Notes under the pieces: generated by a model
The model's input: only the letters and a program-made list of their open reading frames with translations
Databases searched by the model: none
What the model was told of the DNA's origin: nothing
Made by a program: the position numbers and the translations under genes
In this document: one piece after another, positions 36,701 through 48,480 of the stretch
Position numbering within the stretch: the first letter of the stretch is position 1
Layout: each line of letters opens with the position of its first letter
Assembly (NCBI RefSeq): GCF_000002425.4
Contig: NC_037269.1
Span: forward strand, 11,442,469-11,506,468
From: Physcomitrium patens
Taxonomy: Eukaryota > Streptophyta > Bryopsida > Funariales > Funariaceae
Reading direction: 5' to 3'
Length of the DNA: 64,000 bases

Positions 36701-38457
36701 TCACGGCACTCCAAAACCAATATCATTATTCTTTTCGCCGTAACCAAAGTAAATCGATCCCCAGTCATGATTTGTTGTCGAGTAATACGAGAAATATCCT
36801 GGCCAGACGAGGCTCTTCACAATCACGTCATTCTGCAGCGGAATGACATGACATCCCCATGATCCTGGGCACAAAATCAGAGACAAATGGTTCGAAAGCC
36901 AATATAAGCGAGTTATTCTAAGAGTTCCATTTTTTCAATCAACAACAGAGGTAGAATCACATCCTTGATCCACAACCACAGCTAACCTGGAAGGTCTTTA
37001 GAGAGCGGCGCAGTCATATATCCTCCGAAAAGATGACAGTATGAATCTAGCTCATCGAAAAAAATCGGACCTACATTTCGCGTAGCAACAACATGCAATA
37101 AAATCTTCTCTGTAAAAAATGACAGACACTTCAGAGAAATAAAATTAAATTGCTCAAGAACCGAGGCGTCTCTTTCAGGTATAGAAATGTACTTACCTGT
37201 GAAGGCATGGTTTTTGATAAGGTCGTCGTGAGGTGTAAGAACCAGAGAGTTAATCGGAACCACCCCACACTCCTCATCAATCCATTTCATCAACCCACAT
37301 AATCTCTCGAGCTGTGGTCGCATGGCACAAAAATTAGAACACAGAATCCGAAGTTGAGAAATCCGTCGGTCACATAGACCTACGGTAGAAAGATCAGAGA
37401 GATGAAAGTTATGGAAACCACCTCGGGGACCTCAACACCAGCAGGAATCTCTTCCAATTCACCCTCTGCGCCGCCTTCTCCTCCTCCCTCCCCCTCAACG
37501 ACTTCCTCATCTGGTATGACCTGCAAACAGACGTCGAGAAAAATTCATCCCAGGAGTTCGCAAATGCTTGCACCAGGATTATCACAGCGGCTGTCAGTAT
37601 GGAACCGACCTGCGCCTCTCCGGGTTCCCCTGGCGGATCTTCGTCGTTATCATCATTTTCAGGTTCAGATTCAGATGGGGCTTCTGTATCCGCCTCCGAT
37701 CCCGTCTTTTCGTCGGTTACGGACGAGCTTGACTTGTCTCCCGCTACTGCGGGCTCAACAACTGATGGCAAGACAGAATGAAACCTCAGGAGGAATGAAA
37801 GCAGCAACTCGGTTGCCATTTCCATTGAGTTGATGCTTCCTGGCATTTGCTACGACAACGTACACCGGTTAATATTACGGTGAAGATGAAAAGGAGGAAG
37901 AAGCATCACGTTTTTCGAACTCAGACGGCTCAACTGGGTCGGAAACGACCAGGAACACATTAGCGGGGTCGCCTGTGAATGGCCCTTTGGCACTTTTGCA
38001 CAATGCGTATCGATAATCGTTCTCAGGGGGCTGCAGATCCAGCCACAGCACGCCGTCTTGACTGCAATTCACACCACAGGAAGTCAAAACCATCAGCCTC
38101 GTTTCATGGAGAAATAATTTACGATGAAGCGAGCAAAATGATTGCAGCGTCGCGATGCCCTAATTGGTCGATTGATTGTTTGATCTATTGATTGATCTCC
38201 GGTGAAACTCACGTGAAGTAATACTTGGTGTCGAAGACCAGTTTCCTATCCACGCGCTTGGCGCTCACGGTCCCCTCCGCAAGAATGTAATCGTTGCCAG
38301 TGCGGGTGAACACTCTACCCCACAGAGCCAACGTGCTCAAACCCGCGTCCTGCTTTTTGATTTTGAGGGAAATATCTAAAGCCGCTCGCTGTTCAGAAGG
38401 CAAGATGCAACCCTGACCAGCGAGAGCCTCCAGCATCAACGTCAGATTACTCTCCAT
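36701..38457 (-). CDS. RSPH9: Flagellar radial spoke head protein 9 homologue (6 exons, 282 aa)
   Basis: Exons on the minus strand: 38457-38213, 38061-37910, 37510-37422, 37311-37197, 37070-36987, 36864-36701. Total 849 bp, all phases closing. The protein starts MESNLTLMLEALAGQGCIL, followed by SLKIKKQDAGLSTLALWGRV, YILAEG and DDGVLWLDLQPPENDY-type segments. A Glu/Gly-rich linker follows, then LERLCGLMKWIDEECGVVP, and it ends WPGYFSYYSTTNHDWGSIYFG, then YGEKNNDIGF. The last part is the family signature (in animals, SLLWPG... YVYVGTGEKN). The 282-aa length is close to animal RSPH9 (about 276). It is a radial spoke head component of 9+2 axonemes, so it should act in sperm flagella. The acceptor of exon 3 is the least certain; an alternative AG lies 10 bases upstream. 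Confidence 0.92.
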
Positions 38458-38512
38458 GGCGTAGCAGTCTCACCCCTCTCGTTGGGTCTCAATCCTTGCA
38501 TCACCCTCACTC

Positions 38513-38513
38513 A

Positions 38514-38565
<52 letters not shown>
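38513..38565. repeat. (CT)n(CA)n microsatellite upstream of RSPH9
   Basis: A CT run (38514-38546) passes directly into an AC run (38546-38564), about 55-110 bases upstream of the RSPH9 start codon, on the side of its promoter or leader. Further upstream (38880-39050) is a diffuse tggatgga-type repeat. Confidence 0.85.
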
Positions 38566-40132
38566 GGGGATTTATTTGTCACCAGTTTGAAAGGTCATTC
38601 ATTTCATATAGCTACAGTGTTGACCTTGGTCCACATAGAGGACCCACGATGGTGAGATGACGACGGTTACGACGTCGCAAAATCCAAACAGACAGACAGA
38701 CAGATAGATAGCTTCTTCACCCGAAAACCGTTGAAGCTCCTCCATTTCCATGAGATTGATTGATAGATTGATTGTCGACCCTGTGTGTGACTGAAATTTT
38801 CCTCCTTTATCAGAACAACAACTCGGTCTCGTTGCGGAATCCCATCGAAACTCTTCGCTCCCTCGTCTTCACGCACAAGCGCCGCGAGAGGTACCTGCTG
38901 GATGGATGGATGGATGAATCGATATTTGAATGCTTGTGGATGAATTATTGGATGGATGGTGGATGGGTGGTGGATAACTTATGGATAAGCAGTTGGATGG
39001 ATGTGTGGGTGTCTTGGAGGGTTTTGATGTGGATGAAGTGGTCGTTGATGAATGTATAGGTGAACTTGCTTGCGACCAAAAGGAGCTGAGAATCTTCTTT
39101 TGTTTTTCCTTTTTCTTTTTGTTTTTCTAGATGAGGATGAGTGATTTGTCTTAGTTTGCATGTTGTCAAATGTCATTAAATGATTTGATGTGTTTGTGGA
39201 AGCGTGTGTCAGTATTTATTTGTTTCTAGGTTTAGGATTGATGCATTTTTCTATTATATTTAAGAAGGATGTGTCTCTCATGGTGATAACGAATTTGTCA
39301 TTATAACAAACAATAGAAGGATGCACAAATTATATCATTGTTTTGGAACCAAAGTAACCAAATTTAGGGTTCCATGATGATGGGTTTTCCTTCTTCTTCT
39401 TCTTCTTCTTCTTCTTTTCTCTCTTGTAAATGAAAATTGTTGTTGAAGATTTGTTTCCAAACATGAGTTCACCAAAAGGTCATTTTGGTTTCCACTTGAG
39501 CAGTATACATAATGCACCAATCAAATGTCCCTCTTACAATTAAAAAACTAAAATTAGAATAAAAATAGTTGTTTTTCCTTGAAAAAGAATAAAGCAACAG
39601 TTCCCACCAGATTTGTCCATGATTCTTCCATGCTAGAATGCCATTCTGTTATGCTTGAATAATAAAGTCAAACTTGATTTCAATATGAAGGAAGATTTTT
39701 AATCTATTAAACTAACACAAATTTGAAAATAATACTAAGATGTATTATACCATTTTTTAGCTGGTAAAGGAATTTATAGATTTCAAGGAAGAAAAGTGAT
39801 AAATATATCTTGACAAAGTATTACATAAAAGAAGTGTAGTTTACCTAAATAGATTATTGTAAATCGGATGCAACAGGATTACAGTAACCATACTACAATT
39901 TGTTGGGCTTTATGGCCTTGGACTTGAGTGTATTTTAATAAAGGTTATAAAATACCTTTAATTTTTATATTTATGAGAATAAAAGTTCAAAAACATGGAA
40001 AGTGATTTGTAAATTTGGATTAGAAAAAAATAACGATTGAAAAAGAAGAATATTTGTCTTTATTTTTAACATACTATTTTTTATTTAGATGTTTAAATTT
40101 ATGTCTCAAATACAAAAAAATCCATTTAAAAA

Positions 40133-40171
<39 letters not shown>

Positions 40172-41507
40172 ACATATATATAATATTTTTGCATGTATAA
40201 AGATTTGCATTGTTGTGTTTTTACTTGTCTTTTTTGCTATTAGTATACCCTAAGAATATAGAGTCTTTCTTTCTTGATTAAAAGTAACTAAAAAATTGGT
40301 TCAATTGATTGATTTAAGAAATTAAACAAAACATGACAAATCAATTGTCTCATAATGTTGGACAAGCAAAACTACCTTCTCAAAATTACTTGGCTTTTAA
40401 TGTTTTAGACAAGATTCTCTTCTTCTTAAATATCAACTGAACCATAATGTTAAAAAAAATATATTATTCTTATTCTTATCATTTACTTTAACAAATATTA
40501 GTGCTTCAGTTAAGTCCAAATATCATGTTGTTAAGATCACTTTTTTTCAGCTAAACTAATGTCTTAAACTATATTATTAATTGTGATTGTTAAAAAAATA
40601 GAGTTTTTAGATGCTTAAACAAGCTATATATATATATATAAATAGAATTTAAAGACGGTTTTGATGATTTCTTAATTATTAAACTATTTCTTGCATTCAA
40701 TTTTAGTTTATTTGGAATGCCTATTTTGGTTATAAAGTCCATCAATATTTTAAAAAGTAGATACACTAGTTAAATAGCTATTATTACCAGAAAAGAAATA
40801 ATTTAAATTAAAATATTTTGGATTTTGTATTTTATTTCAATAATACAATATATAGAGTCAAAAATTAAAGACAATTCAATCTTGCATATTAGTATGTTTG
40901 ATAATAGACTACTTAACATGTGATTGATTATCCATACCATTATACAAACTTACTTCATCATAGATAAAAAATAAAAATAAAATTTATAACATTCAAGGAA
41001 CAATAAATAAAGCAACAACATTCTAATTTACAAAAGATTCTAAAATAAAATATAAAGATTGTAAATTTTAAAGAATAATTAGTTAAATATAAGAATGTCT
41101 TTAATACATTTAACTTCTTCTTTTTGTTTTTGTTTCTGTTTTTTTGTTTTTGTTTTTTGTTTTTTGTTTTTCTACTGGGCTATTTCTTGGATCAAAATGA
41201 TTTTCTTTATAATGTACTTGTGTATTAAAAATTGACCAGTTTATTCATTTAACCAATAGTTTTATAGTAACTTTTGTAATATTCACTAGAATCATATATT
41301 TATAATTTCTAAAAGTATAATAATCTCTACTTTAAAAAAATTAATGACATGCCTTTCAATTTCAATTTTACGTGATGTCTAAATACTACATCTGAGAGAA
41401 TTAAATTTAGATAGTTTAGACTATTCTTTGATCAAATGATTACTAAGCATTACAACCAAAAGGTTGTAAACTAAAATTTATTGTAAAATTAGATGAATAT
41501 GTCATAT

Positions 41508-41549
<42 letters not shown>

Positions 41550-42381
41550 ATAGAATTCAAATACAAGACTTTGTTTTTGAAATTCAATGTACTATGATTT
41601 ACAAAACTTATATTGTGAATTAATCGAAAATAAAACTTAAGAAGTATAAATTGTTTCTACGGATAATATTATGTATTTCCATGGAAATATTTCATCTAAT
41701 ATTATGTATTTTTAAAATATAAATTAAATTTCTAAATATTATTGAGTTTAAATGATTTGTTATATTATACTCCTTTAATTATTCAATGATAATAAACAAA
41801 TACGATTTCTGTAGAATCTTATTGCATTGCAATATTTAGTAATCAATATTTAGCCTGGAAAAATCTACAAGACGAACTAAAAAAAATTAGAAAATTAGAA
41901 AATAAAAAAATAAAATCTTTGTAAATGTCTAGTAAGTTTTTTTTTTTTTTTTTAATGTACGTATTAAGATGTTTGTAATGTATTTCGAATTTATTAAATT
42001 TTAAAAATACGAAATTATTCTATATACATGTATGCTAAATCATGAAGAAAATCTTATTAATACAATCTTTTGTTGTTTTTAAAACAATTGTTAGCTTTTC
42101 TTTTTCTTTTTCTTTTTCTCTTTTATAGAAAGTTTAACTATGAATCATTGAGAAGATTTTAATTACATCTTCTGAATGAAATTATTTGCTTTTATTATTT
42201 AATAGCAGTTAAGGTATTCTTGTTTTTTCTTGTTTTGTTTTGTTTTTATTTTTATTTTTTTTATTGCAATGCTCCAATATACAAATCAAAAAAATTGTTG
42301 CCTAATAGAAAAATTTGAGTTAACACTCATGTAACTGATAGTAAAAAATAAATAAAGATGCAGTTTCTTCTTCTGCTAGAG

Positions 42382-42416
<35 letters not shown>

Positions 42417-43826
42417 GTTTTTTATTTTGTTTAATTTTAGTAATACCGCAATTATTCCAGTAAGTTTATATTCTTACACATCACAAACAACATAAGAAAA
42501 TCCTCTAATCAATATAATTCTTAAAATATTTCTATTTTTAACATTGTTAGTTGAAAAAAGAAAAAAAATAATAAATAAATCAAGCATAATACAATAAATA
42601 CAATTAGAGATCATATTTTTATTGCATTAGTGCCAATGAAAGTGTATAAATTTAATAGAATAAACTTTGGAGTTAAATGAATAGAGCTGTGAAATATTTG
42701 TTTCTACTTCTAATTATTTTATTGTTACAGCGGCAAATATAGACTTTATGCATGGTAGTCCATCTAATATAGGCAAGCACACTAAATGGTAGAGAAAACA
42801 ATACATTGATGACAAAGAATTTTTCATCTTCTACATGTGGATTGTTTCACTAGATATACAATTAGAAAAAATCCTATTTGTATTCTCTCTAGCATTCTTT
42901 GAAATCCAAACAATAGTTTGATTGTTCAACTTGACTTCACATTTTCCCTCCATACATGAACTATACCTTAATATATACTCATTAGTTAACCCAATTAATA
43001 GATTAAAAAATAAATAAGATCAGGGATTGCATTATGTTGAAAGAGTACTTCGTTAACGGGGCAATGACATCGAGTAGCATCCTCGTCCCACTCAGAATTC
43101 ATCCATCCATTTACATGATGATCATCCAGATTTGTTCCTCATTCATCCACCACCCGTGGCTGAGACCCTGAGCACCCTGGCCCGGTCTCGACACCCGATT
43201 CATGATACCCGGGTTTTCTCTAGTTTATATCCGGATTTGTGCACTTAAATGTGTGGCTTATATCCGTCATTAGCAGAGGGTAAATGAGGTTTGGAAAGAG
43301 TCAAATGTGTCTCTAGGTCTCAGTTCTATTGGAATTTTGAAAAGTCACGTTGGGTCTTAAATTGAAATGAGGCAATGGAGAACAACTATCTAATATCATT
43401 TTATTTTATGGGGGGGGGGGGGTGTTAATCAATTATTGTATTGCTAACAATTGCTTAATTCAAGTTGGACCTTGTGCACACAATTCTCAGTGATTTTCTT
43501 TATATATATATATATATATATACACATACATATGTGTGTGTGTGTGTGTGTGGATATATAAACCTATGATTTTTTAGGGTTGATACTCACTGTGAAAATC
43601 TCTCATATGTAAGCACACTATATCAAATGTAAATATTGATATTTTATTTTTTGAAGTTTCCTGAAATATTTGAGTGGAATACTGTAGTGAAAGATTTGTG
43701 CTAGACTTCAACTAATCAATTTTATCACTTCGAGATGTCAATGAATAACCGTGTCAGCAAATCTTTACACAAGAGAAATTTCAACTAAAAACATATTTCC
43801 TTATCTAAATACAATTGGCCTCTCTT

Positions 43827-43860
<34 letters not shown>

Positions 43861-45340
43861 TACATATATGTGTGTGTATGTATGTATGTATGTAACACAG
43901 TCTCCTTTCCCTGACTGAACACAATTCTTTTCAACAAAACTTAAAATTCCTGAGGATCATTATTCATATTTCTGTTAAAAGGATTTTAAGTTATTTGAAT
44001 TAATAAAACTGTGTTGATATTTCGTCTTTTATAAATGCAGAACTACAAAATAAACGCTAGTAAATATATAATTAAAAAAGTCAACAGAAAATCATATACT
44101 ATTTTCCAATAGCTAAAACTCAGTGTAAGATTGATGTGATTGTCATGGAAAATAAAATAAAAATCAATAATCCAAATGTATTAACTTTGTTGTAACATCA
44201 AAATTCTGTAATATTGTAACAAATAAAAACCCACTGTTAGAATAAATGTTGGAAAATATACCAATCTATTAACATGTTGGTTGCCATCATCAACACCCAG
44301 TTCTATAAATATTTAATAAAGTAATTAAAATTAAAAACTAAAAATCTGAAATACATTTTGAATTTATTGAAGAAAAATTGGAGCAATCCATCCAATCAAA
44401 AACACAACCAATACATACTGAGTCTGGTGAGGAAACCATTGCGTTTCAATCCAAACAAATTTGGGTTTTGAAATTAAGTAAGTACAAATTATTTTCTTTT
44501 TAATTAACTTTGCCTTCTATTTAATTTGGTCCAGAAATATGTAGAGTGAATTGAATTGTTTTTTTTGGTTTTACAAGATGTGGTTTATAATGATAGTATT
44601 TTTTGAAGTGTGTTTGATGAAACTTTATATAATTCTTAGAGGCAATTATATAGATGTTTAGATGTTCATGTAACTGAAGTATGTTCAGTCTAATCAATTA
44701 TGTAAGTTTAAATATTGTTTTTAATTCAGAAACTGATTGTTAAGAATACACTTTTTAAAATATGACTTAATCAAAAGGATACAAAATTTACGTTGAATTT
44801 TGTTAATGTCAAGCAAAACTGCAGTAAAATTATCAACTGGTTACTATTTTAATTTATTAAGCACTAACATTGAACTGGATTTTAGGATCTAGAGAAATTT
44901 AACTATACTTTTGATTTAAAAATTATTTAAAGAAGACTTGAAAAATACAAAAAGTGACAAAACTGCATATTTTTTTACTTGTCTATCTAAATCAATATGC
45001 CAAAGCATTTTTTTAATTTTTTATTTTTTATTTTTTTTAAATCAGAACACTTGTCTCCTTTGGGTTCTCTGAGATTGTGTATGTGTTTTTAGAACACTAA
45101 ATTTTAACTTAAGATACAGGAAAAAGAAAAAAACATATACATAAGCATGCAAGAGTAATACCACAGGTATAAATTTAATTTATAAACTATGAATTCTTAC
45201 CACAAGATATTTGTCTCTTAATTGGCATAAAAAAAATTATTCCTCTCTTTCTTCATTGATCTCCACCGAGTTGTAGGCTCTTAATTTTAGTTTAATATGG
45301 TGAATGTTTTTCTACTTGTCATATTAAAACAATAGCTAGA

Positions 45341-45555
45341 TAATATATATATATATATATATATATATAGTGTTGTTATTGCAACTACAAAATTTGTTAA
45401 TGCCACTAGAATTCCCTATGCACCCCATCCCACCTTTGTTCAAAACCTTTCAAATCAATCAAATTTTCTTTGTTCATCACTTTTCGAATCATTCAATTTA
45501 ACAAAAGAAAAATTATTAAGTGGGTGGCAGGTTGTGGGTTTTGTGGCATTAGCAA

Positions 45556-45586
<31 letters not shown>
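45341..45586. mobile_element. (TA)n-flanked MITE-like element, copy 2
   Basis: About 190 bp between two (TA)n tracts. The left end gtgttgttattgcaactac and the right end (revcomp gatgttgctaatgccacaaa) form an imperfect inverted repeat. The right part (ttaagtgggtggcaggttgtgg and tggcattagcaa) matches the element at 31043-31343. The inner parts differ, so they are diverged relatives rather than recent copies. Confidence 0.45.
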
Positions 45587-45591
<5 letters not shown>

Positions 45592-46089
45592 TGTCATAAA
45601 CTTTAAACCTTATTAATGATTCTTTTTTCAAGTTCAGAAATAATAATAATAATAATAGTATGTATTGATCAAAAAAATACATGGTTGATGCAACCATAAA
45701 TTAAAAGTGGATGACTAACATAGTAAAAATGCTTATTGAGTTCATATTCTATGTTTATACATGCATACATGCAAACTTATCAAGGCCAAAGGAAGCCCTA
45801 TTTGCAAAATTCAAAATAGAATAGTCACATTCATTCGTTATGAGTGTATTGTACAGTAGAAATTTTGAAGTTGATTTGGAAAGATACAAACCAACTAGGC
45901 CACTGGTTCAAATACTTTGCCCATGTCACCAAAGCCTGGATCCAATGCTCCATGAGAAGTTGCTAAAGCAAGAATATTTGGCAGTAAATGTTCAATTTGA
46001 TCAGTAGAAGCTTCTTTCAGTTGCAAAATATTGACTGGTTTCAAAGGTTTCTAAATGTGATGTAATCATCACAATATTTTATTCAAAAA

Positions 46090-46120
<31 letters not shown>

Positions 46121-47522
46121 GAGATATAGCAGGCAAACGAAAGAGATTTTTATTTATTTATTTCAACAAATGTGTTCTGAATTTTTTTATTTTCTTTATC
46201 ACCATGTTGTGTTTATCACCACAATTTTCATACTATGAACTTCCTTTCCCACACACACATAAGTTGAGTTACAAATATATATATATATATATATATATGT
46301 ACACTCATGTAACAAAATACCAAAGAATATTAAAGTTTGATATATATACATATATATATATATATATAATCACAATATATTCACGATACACACCAACAGT
46401 AAAATAAAAAATAAAAAATAGTATTGTTCAAAAAATTCCTTAAAAATATTTTGTGCATTTAGTAAAAGTGTCATATCTCATGCTCAATTACTTTAAAAGG
46501 AAATAAGTTATATATATTAGTGTTAAACTAAATGCACAGAATATTTTTAAGTAAGTTTTTGAACTGCACAACAGGTTTTGCAAGTACATTTTCATCAGAA
46601 CTTATTCTATTACAGTACGAAATTGACATTAACCATTTTACAAACTTTCCATAAATGTTCCATGTTTTTTCAAAACTAATCAAAAGATGTCAAATCACAA
46701 TGCACTTGAAACACATTCTATTGACCTTTTTGTCTTTTTGTTGAAATTGATTCACACTATCCTTCCTGGTCATTTCATTTTCCAAGTTTTTTTTAATAAA
46801 TTCCCTTGAATTTCCCCACTTGATGTATTGGCACTGTCAGTGGGTTACTTCATGGCAAGAGTCAAAGCTCCTTTCAAAGCAGTAAAGTCCAAAATTGACC
46901 TCCTCCACAGGAAAAAGTTACTCTCCAAACTGTAGATAAAAAACACATAAAAACATACTTAAACAATTACTGTTATACTTGCTTTGATACACTATTTTTA
47001 TGGTTCTTTTATGGGTTTTATGGTTTGGGTTTGGGTTTTTTTTTTTTTTTTTTTTTTTTCATGTGTCAAAGACCGTGTCAAGTGCCACGGCCCCTAGGGT
47101 TTGAGAAAAAGGATGGCATTGATTGGAAAGTTGTATGCCAAGTGTCAATGTTGAGGCCATCCATATGGGTTTTCTCAAAGTACACTTTTTCTTTTTCTTT
47201 TTCTCTCTTCTCTCTTTTCTCTCTCTCTTTTTTTATACTTTTTTTTTTCTTTTTTTTTCCCTGACAACCCAAAGACATGTGGTTGATTGGTTGGTTGATC
47301 AATCTTGACTCCTCTTTTTTTTTTTGTAGTATGCTTTAGACAACAACATCAACAACCAATTCAGCCACTTTTTCTTCTTTTATGTTAAAAATGCCAAAGG
47401 TTTCAAATACATTTAGTTTTACAAATGTGTGTACATGTCTATCTTTTTATCAACAAAGGCACCATAATAACACCAAATTCAATAGAATACAATACAATAC
47501 ATGTACATGTATATACATATAT

Positions 47523-47582
<60 letters not shown>
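47523..47582. repeat. 60-bp palindromic (AC)n(AT)n(GT)n microsatellite
   Basis: Eight AC units, fourteen AT units and at least eight GT units follow each other without interruption, centred between 47552 and 47553. Because AC and GT are reverse complements, the whole tract is self-complementary and could form a cruciform or hairpin. Confidence 0.9.
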
Positions 47583-47584
<2 letters not shown>

Positions 47585-48480
47585 ATGAAAATGAGTTATT
47601 GCTTGTTACAATGCAACCATTCATGTCCAGCTTCTCTAAATTTATTCATCTTTGGCAAGGTTTGTGACCTTGTTTGTGGGTTGTGAATTCTGTAGAAATC
47701 AAAGTTAATGATAGAAAGTAAATCCCAAACATTGAAAATGTCTTTTAAGAAAATGTCATTCTCATCACAAAAATAGCTTTAAATTCACATATTTTTTTAT
47801 TACTAAACTTTAATTTGAATTGCAGTTGTCACATTGAATTTGAAAGAAGAAGAAGAAAAACTCAGAACCAAACGGATTATATCATGTGAAAGAATCCCTT
47901 CAATTAATGTTTGGGTTGATTTAGCAATCATTATTTGAAAATCACAACACAACACACTATTTAAAGAGTAAATTTATTCATACTAGACTTCAAAAAAAAA
48001 AAAAAAAAAAAAATGCAGCCATAGATGTTGACCATTTAATTCCTCAAGGCATTTTTGAGTTTCCATGTATTGATTAATGAAATCATAATGAACCAAAATT
48101 GTCCAAATACAATTGTGGTTTTGTTTTCATCATATCCAACAAATCAATATCTGGGTTCATAAAATCACTAAGGGTAGCTTGGTTTTCCATGTAACCAATG
48201 TTTCAACAATTGTATATTATAATACCTTATACCAAGAATGAACACAACATTCTTTACTTTTTGGAGTCAAAAATATAATGAAGTGCATCAAATAAACCAA
48301 CTTCATTCTATCTATCACTAGTAGTATTAATACATGGTCAAATTACCAAAATAAAACATTCCTCATAAAACAGATGCACACGTCCATTAGTTGCTAAACA
48401 AAACATATACATCAAACATTTTTCCATGACAGAGAAAAGAAAGAAAGAAATTTTTTTAAAAAGTAAAAATAAAAATACAT

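Larger units (their letters stand above)
38566..48480. other. Long AT-rich gene-free region with many (TA)n tracts
   Basis: No coding region could be supported. (TA)n tracts at about 40140-40168, 40626-40640, 41509-41547, 42387-42413, 43501-43523, 43838-43862, 45341-45369, 45560-45586, 46091-46120, 46278-46298, 46345-46369 and 47539-47566. There is a G10-11 run at about 43410 and a T run at about 47038-47059. A patch at 43010-43400 is less AT-rich and contains gagaccctgagcaccctgg, but I recognise nothing in it. Confidence 0.7.

Noticed and set aside
37402..37833. 143-codon plus-strand Ser/Pro frame and a 145-codon minus-strand frame (37409-37846) in the RSPH9 region
   Set aside because: The plus-strand frame is antisense to RSPH9 exon 3 and intron 2. 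The minus-strand frame reads RSPH9 intron and exon 3 in the wrong phase; the real frame joins the flanking exons into the RSPH9 signature.
47382..47667. Short open frames with HTHTHTHIYIYIY- or CVCVCV-type products
   Set aside because: Translations of AC/AT/GT microsatellites, not genes.
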